Part shown: piece by piece, positions 1 through 12,600 of the stretch
Layout: every line of letters begins with the position of its first letter
Position numbering within the stretch: position 1 is the stretch's first letter
Origin: Solen grandis
Taxonomy: Eukaryota; Mollusca; Bivalvia; Adapedonta; Solenidae
Assembly: GCA_021229015.1 (NCBI GenBank)
Contig: CM037795.1
Span: 19,840,378 to 19,904,377 of the forward strand
DNA: 64,000 bases
Direction: 5' to 3'
Translations under genes and position numbers: made by a program
The notes under the pieces: model-generated
The model's input: only the letters and a program-made list of their open reading frames with translations
The model's database searches: none
Told to the model about the DNA's origin: nothing

Positions 1-879
1 TCATAAAAACCTGGGGGAAGCGCTTCCCAACCCCCACAGTGCTGTAGGGAAAACCCCCCAAAATGGCAAGAAGAAAATCGGGGGCCTGGTGGGGGAAAAA
101 AAAGCTCTGTTTTGGGGGGTCCGGGGGTTTTAAGGGGAAAAAAGGGGGGGGTTGGGGCCTTCCTCCCGGGGGAAAAGCCGGTTTGGGGCAGCCAAAAACC
201 CGCCAATTCCCCCCCCCCCAAAAAGGGGAAAGGGGCCCATAGTTTTCTAAAAAACCCCTTTTCCTGGAAGGGAAATTTGTCCAAACCCCCGGGGGAAAGG
301 GGCGGCGAAAAACCAAAACTTCCCTTTGGGGGGCAGGACTTCAAAACCCGAAGCTAGACCCCGCCTGAGAAGTTTCAAGGCAGGCAGTTTTCCAAAAACA
401 TCGGGGGGGAAGAAAAGAAATATAGTTTTGCAAAAATTTGCAAAGGAATGTTCCCGCAGACCACAAAATTGGGAAAAAAAAGGCCCAGGAGCCCCCGCCC
501 CCGGAGTAAAAGGCCCCGATGCAATGCTGCAAAAAAAAAAGAGGGGGGGAAAATTGGGGGGGCGGGATATTACGAAATTTTTTTTCGCGTTTCCCGGGGC
601 TTTGGGGGGCCCCCCATTAAATTTTTTTTCCCCGGGGGGCTGGGAGTTCTTATCAAAACAGCCCCGGTCTGCCCCGGGGGGGGTCAAAAAATTTTTGGTT
701 TTGGCAAGTCCTTTTCCGGGGCCCCCAAAAACATCACGCCCCCAAAAACCCGAAGGTGTTTAACCAAAAAAGTCTGTCTTTTTTCGTTCACCCCCAAAAA
801 GGTTTTTTTATTCGCTTGTTTTTAAATTTTTTTAAAAAGGGAGGAAGAAAGGGGGAAAAGTTTAAAAAAAAAAATCAGG

Positions 880-3660
880 GGGGTACCAAAAACTGCACGC
901 GCCCCAAAAAAGTCAGGGGTTTTTTTTTTTTGGGGGTTTGGCCCCCGGGATCTCTACTCATGCCTTTTATAAAAACTTCGGGAAAAATTTTCCAAAAAAA
1001 CCCGCATGTCTTGGGGGAAAATTTTTTTGGGTTGCACCCCTAAAAAAACCACCCCCTTTTAGTAAAAAAGATGTCCCTTTCCCACTAGAAAAGCGTGGTT
1101 TTTTTTTTGGGGTGATCCTAAAAAAATTTATTTTAAAAGGGCCCAAAAGAGGGGAGGGGAAAACATCTTTGTAGTAAAAGGGGGGCAAATATTTGGAAAC
1201 CCGGGGGTTTTTTTCGAAAAAAAAAAAAAGGTCCCCAGTCGAAAATTTAGGGGGCCCACAAAAAATTTTTGGGCCCTTTTTTATTTTAAAAAAAAAAAGT
1301 TTTTTTGGTACCGTTGTTGCTTTTAATAAAAAAACATGTTCCTTTTAAAAATCTAACTAGGATGGGCTTAAGTTTTTATAAGGGGATGCATACCAAACAT
1401 TCGAATGACGCAATTTTTTTCAAGTTTTAGTCATTTTTTTTTTTCTTAGTTAAAAAAGGGGGAAAACCCTTTTTAAAAATTTAAAAGTAATTTAAAAGGG
1501 GGGTTGAAAAATTTTTTAAAATTTTCCTTTCGAAAAAATTTTGGGGGGTTGGGCCCCAAAAAGGGGCCTTTTTTTTTTCTTTTTAAAAATTTTGGGGGCC
1601 ATACCACACTTTTTAAAAGGGCCCCCTCAATTTTTTTGGGGGCCATACCCCCGTTTTACAGCCCCAACCCCCTGATTTTCTTTTTTTTCCAAAAAGCAAG
1701 GAATGCAAAAAGACAAGGGGGGTTTGATCCTTGTAAACCCTTTAAGTTCGGGGGGTCTCCCCACCCCGGAGTAGGGGAATGGTAATTTTAAAAAGGAAAA
1801 ATGAAAAAGGGGGAAATTTTTGGGAGACTCCCCTTTTTTTAAGATTTAAATATTGATAAAACAATTAAAATTGGTCGTGATTGCTTTTGGGGCCCCCTCT
1901 TTGTTCCCCTTTGGGGGGTTGTCGGGGAAAAATTTTTTGAATCTGGGGGGACTTTTCGTGTGTAGGGCCCCCATGTTTCAATCAGGGAAAAAAAAAAGTA
2001 TAGGGATGGGGGACTGTTTTATGGGAAAACCCGGTTGCCTACTTTTTTGGTTGGGGGGAAACCCCCAAACAGAAAAAAACGTTATTTTTCATCCAAAAAA
2101 AAAATGATTTGTTCGCCCTTTCCCCGAGTTTGGGTTGAAAATTTTCTTTGGGCCCCCCCCGAAAATTTGGGGGGAAAAGGGCCTATAACCTATTTTTTCC
2201 CCTTTCAAAATTTTTTTTTGGGGTTGGGATGTATTTTTCTTCCCAAAAGTTCCTTGGGAAAATTTTTTTCCCACCCGGGGAAGGGGGAAGGGGGTCACAA
2301 AAGGGGGGAAAAAAAAGTAGAAGTCAAAAAAGAGGGGATTTAAAGGGGAGGGTTTTTAAAATTGTACCCGGGGTTTTTCCCCCTTTCCCAAAATTTCCCC
2401 CGGTTTTTTCAGGGTTTTTTAACCCGGCTTTTCCCAAAAGGGGGGCAGGCATTATGGGGGTTTTTGGGGATTTGAGGGGTCTAGACACTTCTAAATTTAA
2501 AAAAGGGCCCCTTTTTAGGCCCCCTTAAAAATGTGTAGGGAAAAGGGTAACTAATACAATTGTATATGATTTTTTTTTTTGTTTTTTTAAAAAAAAATGG
2601 TAAACCCCAACAAGGGAAATTAAAAAGTGGGGGCATCCCCGAAAATGGAAAAAATAACCCCAAATTTTTTTTTTAAAAATTTTGTTCAAATGTAATTTTT
2701 TTTGCTTCTTAGTGGTGGGTTTTCCCCCTCTGAAAATGCTTTTTGATGGGGGGCCCTTTAGGACACACGTTTTATTTGTTAGCTTCCCCCTTTCGTTTCT
2801 TGGGTTTTTCGGTTTGGGGTTTTTCCCCAAAAACGAGACAGCCCCTTGTAACTCAAAATCATTTTTCCTCTGTGGCACGTCTAACTACGTCCCTTTTTTT
2901 TTTTTCCCCCGTCCGCCTGGCTTTTTTTGTAGGTACAGTTTTATTAAAATTTCCCTTTTTTGGACAAGCGGATGCAAAGGGGGGATTTTTTCCCTACACC
3001 CCGTGGGCCCCGGGGGGTTTTTTGGGGAATTAGAAAAAAATTTCCCCCGGGTTTATGAAACGGTAGAAAAACCCCTGCTGTTTGGGGTTTTTGAAGCTTT
3101 TTCGTAAAAGCCAAAAAAAATGCCCCTTTTTCCCGACGCGGTAGATGTCATTTTTTCTTTCTGTTTCTTCTGATCAGCTTGTAAATTTTATAGGGTTTTT
3201 TATTTGGGGGTTTCACCCAGAATTTTAAATGTATTTAAAGGGCATTCTGAAGGGGGCATCTGAATCAGTTTTTGGGGAAAAAGGGGGGCGGGTCAAAACC
3301 CCCACTTTTTGGCCCGAGATGGGGGGGCGGAGCTTAGATGTATAAAAAAGGGGTTTGTCATTTTCTTTTAACCCCAAAAGATGTCGAGTTGGGGGAAAAA
3401 AGCAGGGGATAAAAAAGCCACCTGAAAAAAAAGGCCCCGAGTGATATACGGGAATATTTTTCCATCGCCACGGTCCAAAAGAACTTCAAGAAAGTTTAAA
3501 ACGAAGGGCCCCGTGTACGATGTTATTTTTTAAAATTTAAAAAAAAACCCTTTGTTTTTTAAAATAAATTTTCAAGGGGGGGGGGAAAAACGTTATACAG
3601 AGAACACGGGCCCCAAGGGCAACGATCAAATTGTATCCCAAAAATTTAAAAACCCGACCA
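880..3660 (-). repeat. Corrupted left arm of a long inverted repeat
   Basis: This segment aligns, as reverse complement and in the same order, to about 16.3-18.83 kb. Anchors are: 948-960 with 18,757-18,769; the GGTACC-rich stretch 1195-1320 with 18,514-18,612; 1386-1413 with 18,414-18,441 (28 identical bases); a stem-loop relic at 1551-1568 with 18,279-18,294; a promoter stretch around 2078-2110 with 17,880-17,911; and the start of the RING gene around 3496-3525 with about 16,457-16,485. Between anchors the text is degraded into base runs, so arm length and identity cannot be measured. I could not follow the repeat convincingly beyond about 3.66 kb. Confidence 0.75.
1551..1568 (-). terminator. 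Left-arm relic of a histone-type stem-loop
   Basis: The text reads GGGCCCCAAAAAGGGGCC, lying just downstream (plus direction) of the relic TCCTTTCGAAAAAATTTTGG. Both have the order and spacing expected for the reverse complement of the stem-loop and second hairpin at 18,279-18,320. The individual bases are unreliable. Confidence 0.5.
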
Positions 3661-6600
3661 GAAATTTTGGGATCCCCCAAATTCCCTTGGGGGTTAAAAC
3701 CCAAAAATTTCAGGAGAAAAACCCGTTAAAAAAAAATAAAAAAAAGGATCCCCCAAAACAACCACAATTTGAGTTTCCCTTTTAGGGGCAAACCCCCTTT
3801 AAAAAGGGGACATGTCTTTAAAACCCTAAAAGGGGGGTGGAAGAAAAAAAAGAACGTTTGGATCGCACTGACTTGAAAACCCTTTCCAAATTTTAAACGA
3901 AGTATGGTAAAGTTTTGACAATTTTCCCGGGGCAGTATGTTTTGGCACGATAAATTTTTGGGGGGGGGGGGGAAAAGTAAACTAAAAAAAAGGGGGCGAT
4001 ACAGTGGAAAACCCCAGGGAAAATTTTATGGGGGCAATCTGAAAAATTTTTTCAAACCCCCCGAAACCCCCAAAAAATTGTTAGTTTGTGTGGCATTAGT
4101 AAAAACCCCCTTTTTGGTAAGAAGAAACAAAAGTTTTAAGCCCCCCTTTTATCCAAATATGTGATAAAAAAGTGGCCAAAAATTGAGAAAATGCGGGGGT
4201 TTTTTCAATCCCCACCTCTGACAGAAAAAAAAAAGTGATTCACATTTATCATCTTTAAAAACATTATAAAATTCCCCCAAAAACGGGCAGGGGGTTTTCC
4301 CCGGGGTCCCCCCCATTTTTGTGAAAAATGAAAAATAGGGTTTTTAAAAAAAAAAAGCTTTTTTGGGGCAAAAATTTGGCCCCTTTTTCGCCCCCGACAC
4401 TAAAGCCCAAAAGAAGGATTCTTTCCATGTGGCCCCTGGGGGAAACATTTCTAGTCAAAAATTTTTTTGATCGGGGACAAAGCGAAAACCGGGGAAAAAC
4501 TAAAAAAAAAAACCGGGAAAAAGGGGGTATGGAATTGAAGACCTGTGGTAAATTTTGGGTTTTGGGGGGACAAAGAAGGGAAAAATTTTTTCCTGGCAGT
4601 AAAAAAAAGAAAAAAATTTAAAGAAAGTTGTGGATGCAGAAATCAGGGTTTTACCCCAGTAAAAAGAACCCGGGGGGAACATGGGAAATTTTCCCCAAAA
4701 TTTTCCTTTTTATCTTCTTTGACTTTGAGTGCCGATTTGTTTGGGTGAACAATTTCCCAAATTTTTTTTTTTGCTCAGGTGCTTGGGAGACTTTTTTGGG
4801 GAATCCCTGGAAACCCGTGTCAGAAAGGGGAAAAATGTGGGTGAGCCAAGAAAAAAAATATTTTTTGGGGAAAAAAACCTTTGTCAAAATTTTTTGCATG
4901 GGGGTTTAAAAAACCCCCCACAAAGGAAAACCCCATGGTTTTCTCAAAATCAAAAAAGGGTTTCGATGCCCCCGTTTTTTGAGGGATTTTCTGAAAAATT
5001 TAAACAGTAAAAACCCAAAATTAAAAAAAAATGGAAGAAAAAAATTTTAATGGGGAAAACCCCCTTAAAAAGAGATTAAAAGCCCCCACTGATTTTTTTC
5101 AACAGGGCCTTTTTTCCCCATTTCCCCCACACGTTTGGTTTGGGCTGAGTGGCAAAAAAAGGGTTTTCCCAAAAATTTAACCCAAAAGGGGGAAAAAACC
5201 CCAAAATTTTGGAGATTTTTTCCCCCCCTACATTTTTACAGACCCCAAAAGAAAAAATGACAAGAGGAACGTTTCTAAAAGGTACAATGCAAAAAATGGG
5301 AAAAAAGGCTGTGTTTTTTTTTCCCCGTTTTGAAAGCAAAAGATTTAAAAACAGATTTGGAATCTTGAAAAAGGGGTTTTTTGGGGGGAGTTTAGGAAAA
5401 AAAAATTTTGGGCCCCGTGCCAAAAAAGATCCGTTCCTGGAAAACGACCACTCTACCCCAAAATGTCAACAAACCCCTTTGGGGTTTAAAAAATTTAAGG
5501 GCCCCCCAAAAACCCCTTTGGGTGTAATCTTTTTATGAGGGGAAAACCAAAAAAAATCGTTTCTCTTTTAAAAGGGGGTTGTTGGATTTAAAAAAATGTT
5601 TTATTTAGAAAAAAACACTTTTGCCCTGCATTTTAAAAGGAGGTGAAACAAATTGGGCCCTTTTACGTTTGGGGGGATTCCACAAAAGAACGAACCCCGT
5701 TTACGAATTTTTTGGGGGGGGGGGCCCACGGGGGGGCCCAAAAAAATTTTTAACCCAAAGGGGAAAACCCGTGTTAAAAAGGTTCCCCACTTCAAAAGGG
5801 GCCGTTATACAATCCCAAAAAACCTTTCGGTTAAAAGGGGCTTTTTTAAAAAAAGGTTACAACCGTTTTAAAGTGGGGGAAAGTGATTTTTATCAGAAAT
5901 GCAAAAAATTAAACCCCCGAAATTTCAGAGATTGGGAACCTTTTTTTTTCCCCTTTTTCCGGGGAACCCATTATCCCCGGGGGGTTTTTTTTTTTGGGGG
6001 GCAAAAACCCAAGGGGGTTCAATTGTACCATGGGGTGGATACAACCCAAGGAAAAAAAAAAAGTTGCTGACATTTGTTTTCCCGTAAACCATTTGTGGGA
6101 AAAAGAAAAAACATCCCCCTGGGACATCCCGCATCATAAATAAAAAAGATGTTTTATATAAAGAACTTTTGGGAAAGTAAAAGGGGGGCTCACAAATTTG
6201 GGTTTTTGCCCCCCCAAAACCGTGGTACCAGCCCCACCTATTCCCCCGTAACAAAAAAATGATTTTTTCACGGGGTCTTTTTGTGTGAGGAAGAGTGTAA
6301 AAAAAACCCCAAACCAAATCGTAAAAACCCCCGTTTTAGGGACCTGGACCCCTGGGGAAAAAAACTAAAACCCTTGGGGTTTTGGTTTTAATTGGAAAAC
6401 GTCTTCCACTTGGCAGGGGAAAACCCCCTGGAGTAAAGATGTGTATAAACAGTATATTTAAAAAATACTTGAAATTAAAAAAAGAAACCAAATGGTTACC
6501 CTAATTGGGGAAAAAAAGAAGTGATGAAGCCCGTTTTTAAAAAGAATTACTTTTGATAGGGGGTATTGGTTTAAAAAAAAGGAAAAAAAAAAAAAGGGGA

Positions 6601-9600
6601 AAAAAAACTTTGGGGCCAAAAAAATTTTGAACTGTTTTTTGGGGTAAGAAAGCACAAAAAAAATGTTAAAAAAAAGACGGGTATGGGGGCTAAGGTAAAA
6701 CCCGGGTTTTTTAAAACCCACTCCCCCCCCCGTCAAAGTCACTGTGCGTTTGCCCAGTTTTTCGTTTTTACAATTTTAGGGGTTGGGGGGAAATTTTCTC
6801 GGATAAAAAAAGAGGGGAACACGCCCCCTTCATCTTAAAACCCCCTGGTAGTTTCCCCTTCCCTTTTCGCCCCATGCTCGACTTAAAATTTTCACCCAGG
6901 GGGAAAAAACTTGGAGTTTTGGGTTTCTTATTTTGACAAAAAACAGTTGTATGACATCTATGGCCCCGACCGGGACAACTTTCCCAAATTTTAAGAGGGC
7001 CCCAAGGGGGGGGAAAGGGGGGGGAAAAAGGGAAGGTACCACATGGACCATTTTAAAAATTTGTTGGGATTGGGGGCCCCCAAAAAAAATATGGGTATAA
7101 AAATTTTTCGAGGGGAAAAAAGGGAAATTTGACACAAAATCCCCCGAAAAAAGGGGAACATTTTGGGTTTTCAATGTTTTCGAAAAATAAATTTTAAAAA
7201 TATGGCCCCACTGTGTACAAATCGCAAAAATTAAAAACAGTAAAACTTTTTTGAACCCCCCAATAAAGGCCCCAAAAAAATCGCAAAGTGTTTTAGTGAG
7301 CCCAGACCCAAGGGCGTTCCGCTCAGTGTTTTTCAAAACGCGTGGCCCCGGGGGAAAAATTTTTAAAAGGGGCATTTCCCCCTAGGGTTTTCCAACCGGG
7401 AAAAACCTTTTTGGGGGGTGTCGGGGTTTCATACCCCAAAGGTGGTTTGGGAAAATACGGGATTTACGATAAAAAACTTCCCCCAGTAGAAATCCCCAAA
7501 AGATGATCTACAGAAAAACTCGTTTAAAAACTAATAAAAACCCCTTTCTGCTTTTTTAAAAAGAGTTATTTTTTAAAGGGGACAGCGGTTTGGGGAAAAA
7601 AAGAAAAAATTTTACCAGACAAAAAGGGGGGGTTTTCCTTTTTTTTTAAAAACCCAATTTTGATATCTTTTGGGAGGGAAGAGGGCTTTTTTTTTCCCCC
7701 AAAAGTTTAAAAAAATGTGGTTTTTTAAAAAGGTTTTTTTCCTTTTTAAAAACCCTGCTAGAAACCCCGACCTCTGAGGGTTTGGGGACAAAATACATTG
7801 TTTTCCCGGGGAAAATTGATACAGGGGGAAAAAATGAACTGTTTTGATGAGCGTTGTATCTCGTTTTTTCGAAATTTAATACCGGAAAAGACCCCCCCCC
7901 ACCCCAAAAAAAAAATAAGTTCCTTTTTTCTGACCCAAAAACCCCATCATTGTAAACCCCAATTTTTAAACCCCTTTTTTGGGAAACAGTGCCCCCCCAA
8001 TTTTCAAAAAAACGAGGCCAAAACCCATTTTTCCCCCTTTTTTCCCCAAAATCCCGTTTTTAAAAATTAAAAAGGTTTTTTATTTGGGGGGGCGAACCCC
8101 TGGGGGCACCAAAAAAATAAGGGTATACGCAGAGTCTTGAAAAACGAAGGGGAAACCCCAAAAAATTTTGGGAAAAACTTCACTAAAAAGGAAAAAAAAA
8201 AAAACCCCCAAATTGGGGGAAACCATGGGTAGGGCTGTGTTGTAAACTGTGGTGTATTTGGGAAATTTTTAATTTGGGGAAAAGGGTTAAGACAACCCCC
8301 GGGGAATTTTTAAAAAAGTGTGGGGGCTTTAAATGCTTGGGAATACCCTAAATTTTCCCGGAAGGGTGATGTAAAAAGAAAGATGATTTTGGGGGTCCCC
8401 TAGTTTAAAAATTTTTTACTGATGTTTTTTAAGTGTTTTTTTGCTATGGGAAAAAAATAAAATTTTTTTCATGTCAATGCGGGTTTTTTTTCTTAAAACA
8501 TAGGGAAAATTTTTACTTTTTCAAATCCCATTTCTTTTTTATTAAAAGGGCCAATTTGGGTTTGGGAAAAAAATAAATTTTTTTAAAAAAAAAATTAGGG
8601 GGTTTTCAAAACCGATTTTTTTTTAGGGGGTTTTCCAAAAAAACATCGCTGGTTTTAAAAAAAAATGGCAAAATCCCCACCCCCCAGTTACAAGAACTTT
8701 TGGGTACAAAATTTATTCAGGGTTTCCCCGGGGGATTTAAGAGTTTTTTGAAAGATACAAACCTTTTCCAAAACCCCGTCATTTTTTGAAAAATGTTAGG
8801 AGAAAAAAAAAGAGGGAAAAAATTAAATTATGGTTCAAAAAAAAAGGGGGCCCCTTAAAAAAAGCCACTGTCTTTTTTCATCCCCCAAAAAAATGTTCCA
8901 ACCCCCAAGGCTTCGTTTCCATCGGGGGCAGATCAAAACCCTTGCAAACCCAAAAAAAAAACCCCATTTGGGGGATGGCGTAAACAAGATCCCCAAACCT
9001 TTTACCCCTCATGGATTTTTTTATTTTTTGGGTTTCCCCAAAAAAAAACCCCCCCGAATCTTTTAAAGGGAAAAAATGTGTTTCCTCGGTGGGAAAAAAG
9101 GTGAAAATCGAGGACCATCGTTACACTACGTTTAAAAAAGACAGGGGAAAATAAAACCCCCATCATCATTAAAGGGTAAAGTTACCATGGGAAAAAAAAC
9201 CCCCTACAGGGGATCAAAGCTCTAGAATTCCGGGGTTTTTTGGGGGAAAAAAAACCCCAAAAAAACGAAAAAATGGGGGGAATCAGGGTTAAAAGGTGGT
9301 GAAATGGTTTTCCTTTTTGGGGCCCCACTCTTTTTGAGAAAAAAGGGAAAAACCCCCCCAAAAAAGACGGCATTTTTTTGGGAAAACCCCAAAAAAAACA
9401 AAATTTTTAAAAAAGTTAATGTTTAAAAAATTTTGGGGGGACCCAAAAGGTTTCCTTGGGGGCACCCTTTTTTTGTACCCCGCCCCCCCATGGGGAAAAA
9501 GGAAACCCAAAAAAAGGTTTTTAAAAAAATTTTGGGCCCTTTGCAAGGGAAAAAAACCCCCCAAAAGAAAATACCCGCCAGGAAAAGGGGGCCCACAAAC

Positions 9601-12600
9601 CAAAAACCCCCAAAAAAGCCCCCAACCAAAAAAAAAGTCACCCGGAAAAACAAACAAGGGGAAAAAACAGGGGCATTGCCCCCATGACCGATTTGGGGAA
9701 AAAAATTAAAAAAAAAAAAAGCCCCCCGTAAAAAAAAGGAAAAACCAAAAAATGTCCCCCTTTTTGATTCGACGTGATTTTACATCAGGGACAACATCCC
9801 CAAAAAAACACCCCTTGTGGGGGCCCAATTTTTTTTTCCACTGACCTCATTTTCCCCCCGTTCTAATAGAAGTTTTTTTGAGGTCGGGTTGGGGTACCCC
9901 CAAGGGGTCAAAAAAAAGGGTTTTTTTCCCCCAAAAAAAAAAAGTTCCCCCCCACCCCAAATTTTTGACCTTTTTAATTCTTCAAGTGGGCGTTCCCCCC
10001 CTTTTTATCTCATCCAAGATTTTTTTTCCAAACCCAAATTTTTTCCCTTTTCCCCCCTTTTTTTACTTTTTTACTGCAGGGGGAAATTTTGGGGGGACTG
10101 AGTAGGTGGCAAATCCTTTTTCAAGGGCCCCTTTAACAGGGATAAATAAAAGAGACCCCAAAAATTTTTTCACATTTTCCCCATGAAGCTCAAAAAACCA
10201 CTCGTTTGCAAACATGGCAAAAGTTCTTTCTTTGGGGGGAGGCCTGCCCAAAAAATTTTTTAAAAAAGATTATTTAAGAAGCCCCCAAAAAAAAATTTGG
10301 GGGTTGGGGGTTTCTGAAAGGGTTTTCAAAACATTTTTAAAAAGGGGGGTGACCCCTGGGCGGGGGTCAGAAGCGTCGTTGCCCTTTTAAAGGACAACAC
10401 CCCCGACAGTTAACGACCAAGGGGAAAAAATTTAGTTTGAAAAAAAAAAAACATTTTTTAATCGAAAGGGGGTTTTCCCACCCCTGTTGGCATTGGCCCC
10501 TCTTGCCAAAACAATTATACCTCTGGTTTGAAAAACATTTGGAAAATATAAAAAAAATGGCCTATGTTCCCGTTCGGCTGTTTGGGGGAAAAAAATCGAG
10601 GGGAAAAAAAACAAAAAAAACCCCGGGGTTTTTCCCCCCCCCCCCAATGAGGGCAACTTTACATTACAGAAAGAAATGAAACAAGTTCTTGAAAAAATCA
10701 ATTGGCCCCCGTCAGGGAAAAAAAAAATAAAAAATTTTTGGGGGAAGGGGGTTCATCGCTTTTTGTTTTTCACATAAAAAGCACTCCCCAAAACCCTTTT
10801 TACCACAAAATGGGTGGAAAACAACAAGTACAAAAAACTGAAAAAAAAAGGAAAAAAACCCCCGACCTTTAAAAAAACAAAATTTTGACAGTGTTTTTCC
10901 AAAGGGGCCCTGCGGGGGAAAGGCTACCCCCTTTTTTAAAAATGCTGAAAGACCATCCTCCCTTAAGGGTTTGGGGAAAAAGGCCCTTTTAAAAATGATG
11001 GGAAAACCCCGGGGGTTTTTGGTTTTAAAAAATTATTGATTGGGGCCCCGATGTACTTCGACAGCGGAAAGGGGGGGAAAACCCCCAGGGGGGGAAAAAA
11101 AAATTTTTTGGGGGGTGAAGAGGCAAACCCCCCCAAAAAGTCGTGGGCAAAAAAAGCGATGGGAATTTTTTTTTCAAAAACCCGATGTGATGGGGAAAAA
11201 AAAGAAGAGGGGAGGGGTGAAATTTTTTGTTGTTTTGCCCACCCCCCACATCAAAGAAAAAGAAACCCATTAAAAAGGAAGGGAACCCCCCCGGGGGTAT
11301 TAGCCCCCTTTTGTCATGGGACGCCTACAAAAAAGGACACGTTAAATTGTCCCTGTAATGATATGATTAAAAATACGAGTTTTTGGGGGAATTCATGGGA
11401 AAAATTTTAAAAGGGAAAAAAAAAACGTTGAAATCTATCACTTTAGAGGAGGGGGGAGACTGGTTGGAAGTTTTAAAAAAAACCACACGTTTGGGATAAA
11501 AAAAATACGGGCAAAAAATTTTTTGACGTGAAGGGGGTTTTTGGGGGGGGATCGTCACCCTGGCAAGTGTTTCGCAAATAAAAAAAAAGTTGGGGGAAAA
11601 AAGGGGAAATTCCCCATAAAAACCCCCCCCTTTCCCCGGGGGGCTTGATGTGTTTTCAAAAAAATTGGGGGGGGTAATTTCCCCCCCCAAATTTTTCCCC
11701 AAATGGAAAACCCCCATCCAAGCCCCTTTTTTTCAAAATTCCCCCAAAAAAGGCCCAAAACCAAAACCCTTTGGGGGAAAAAAAAAAAGGGCCCCGGGGA
11801 ATTTTTTTTTCAAAGACTTTTAGAAATTTCTAACAACAAAAACCCTTCATTTCTTTTCCCCTTAAAAACCCCCAAAAAAAAACAAGTATTGTTTTAAAGG
11901 GGTTTTTTCGTACGCTTAAATAAAAAGTGGGGAAAAATTTTTTTCATACAAGGGCCCCCCATTTGTGGTTTTTTCGCAATATTTGGGGGATGGCTACAAT
12001 AAACGTTTTTTTTCGAAGCATCGGGGGGGACCCCTGCATCTGGGGGCTAGAGAAAATTTTGGGGGGAAGTACCAAAAAAATTGTTGGCAAACCCTAAAAA
12101 AAAAAGAAAAAACTGATTTGAAAGTGGGTTTTATTAGGGGCATTTAAAAAAACCCCAAAAAAAACATTTTCCAAAGGGTTCTACCCCAATGGACAGTGGA
12201 ATTGTTCAAAATGGTTCGCATCAACCCGGGAAAACATCCCTTGACCCCCCAAAAAAAAGAAACTTGGCTGGGAAAAAAATTCCGGATCCTTTTTTAAAAG
12301 GGGGGAAAATTTTAAAAAAAAAAAAGAGAGGGCTATTCGAAAAGGAAAAAAAAGGGTTTTTATCGGCCCAAAAGGGGTGTTGGCGGGAAAACTTTTCAGA
12401 AGGAAAGGGGGAATGGCTTGGTTTCCCAAAAAAATTTTTAAAAGTTTTTGGGGGCCAAAATCGGGATTTTTTTATAAAGGATAAAAAGTCTTTAAAAAGC
12501 AGGGGGCCGTCCGTTCCCGCAGTGTTCAGGGAGACAAAATTACAACAGGAAAAAGGGGGGGTACCAAAAAACAGAATCACTTTCTTGACAAAAAAATTTT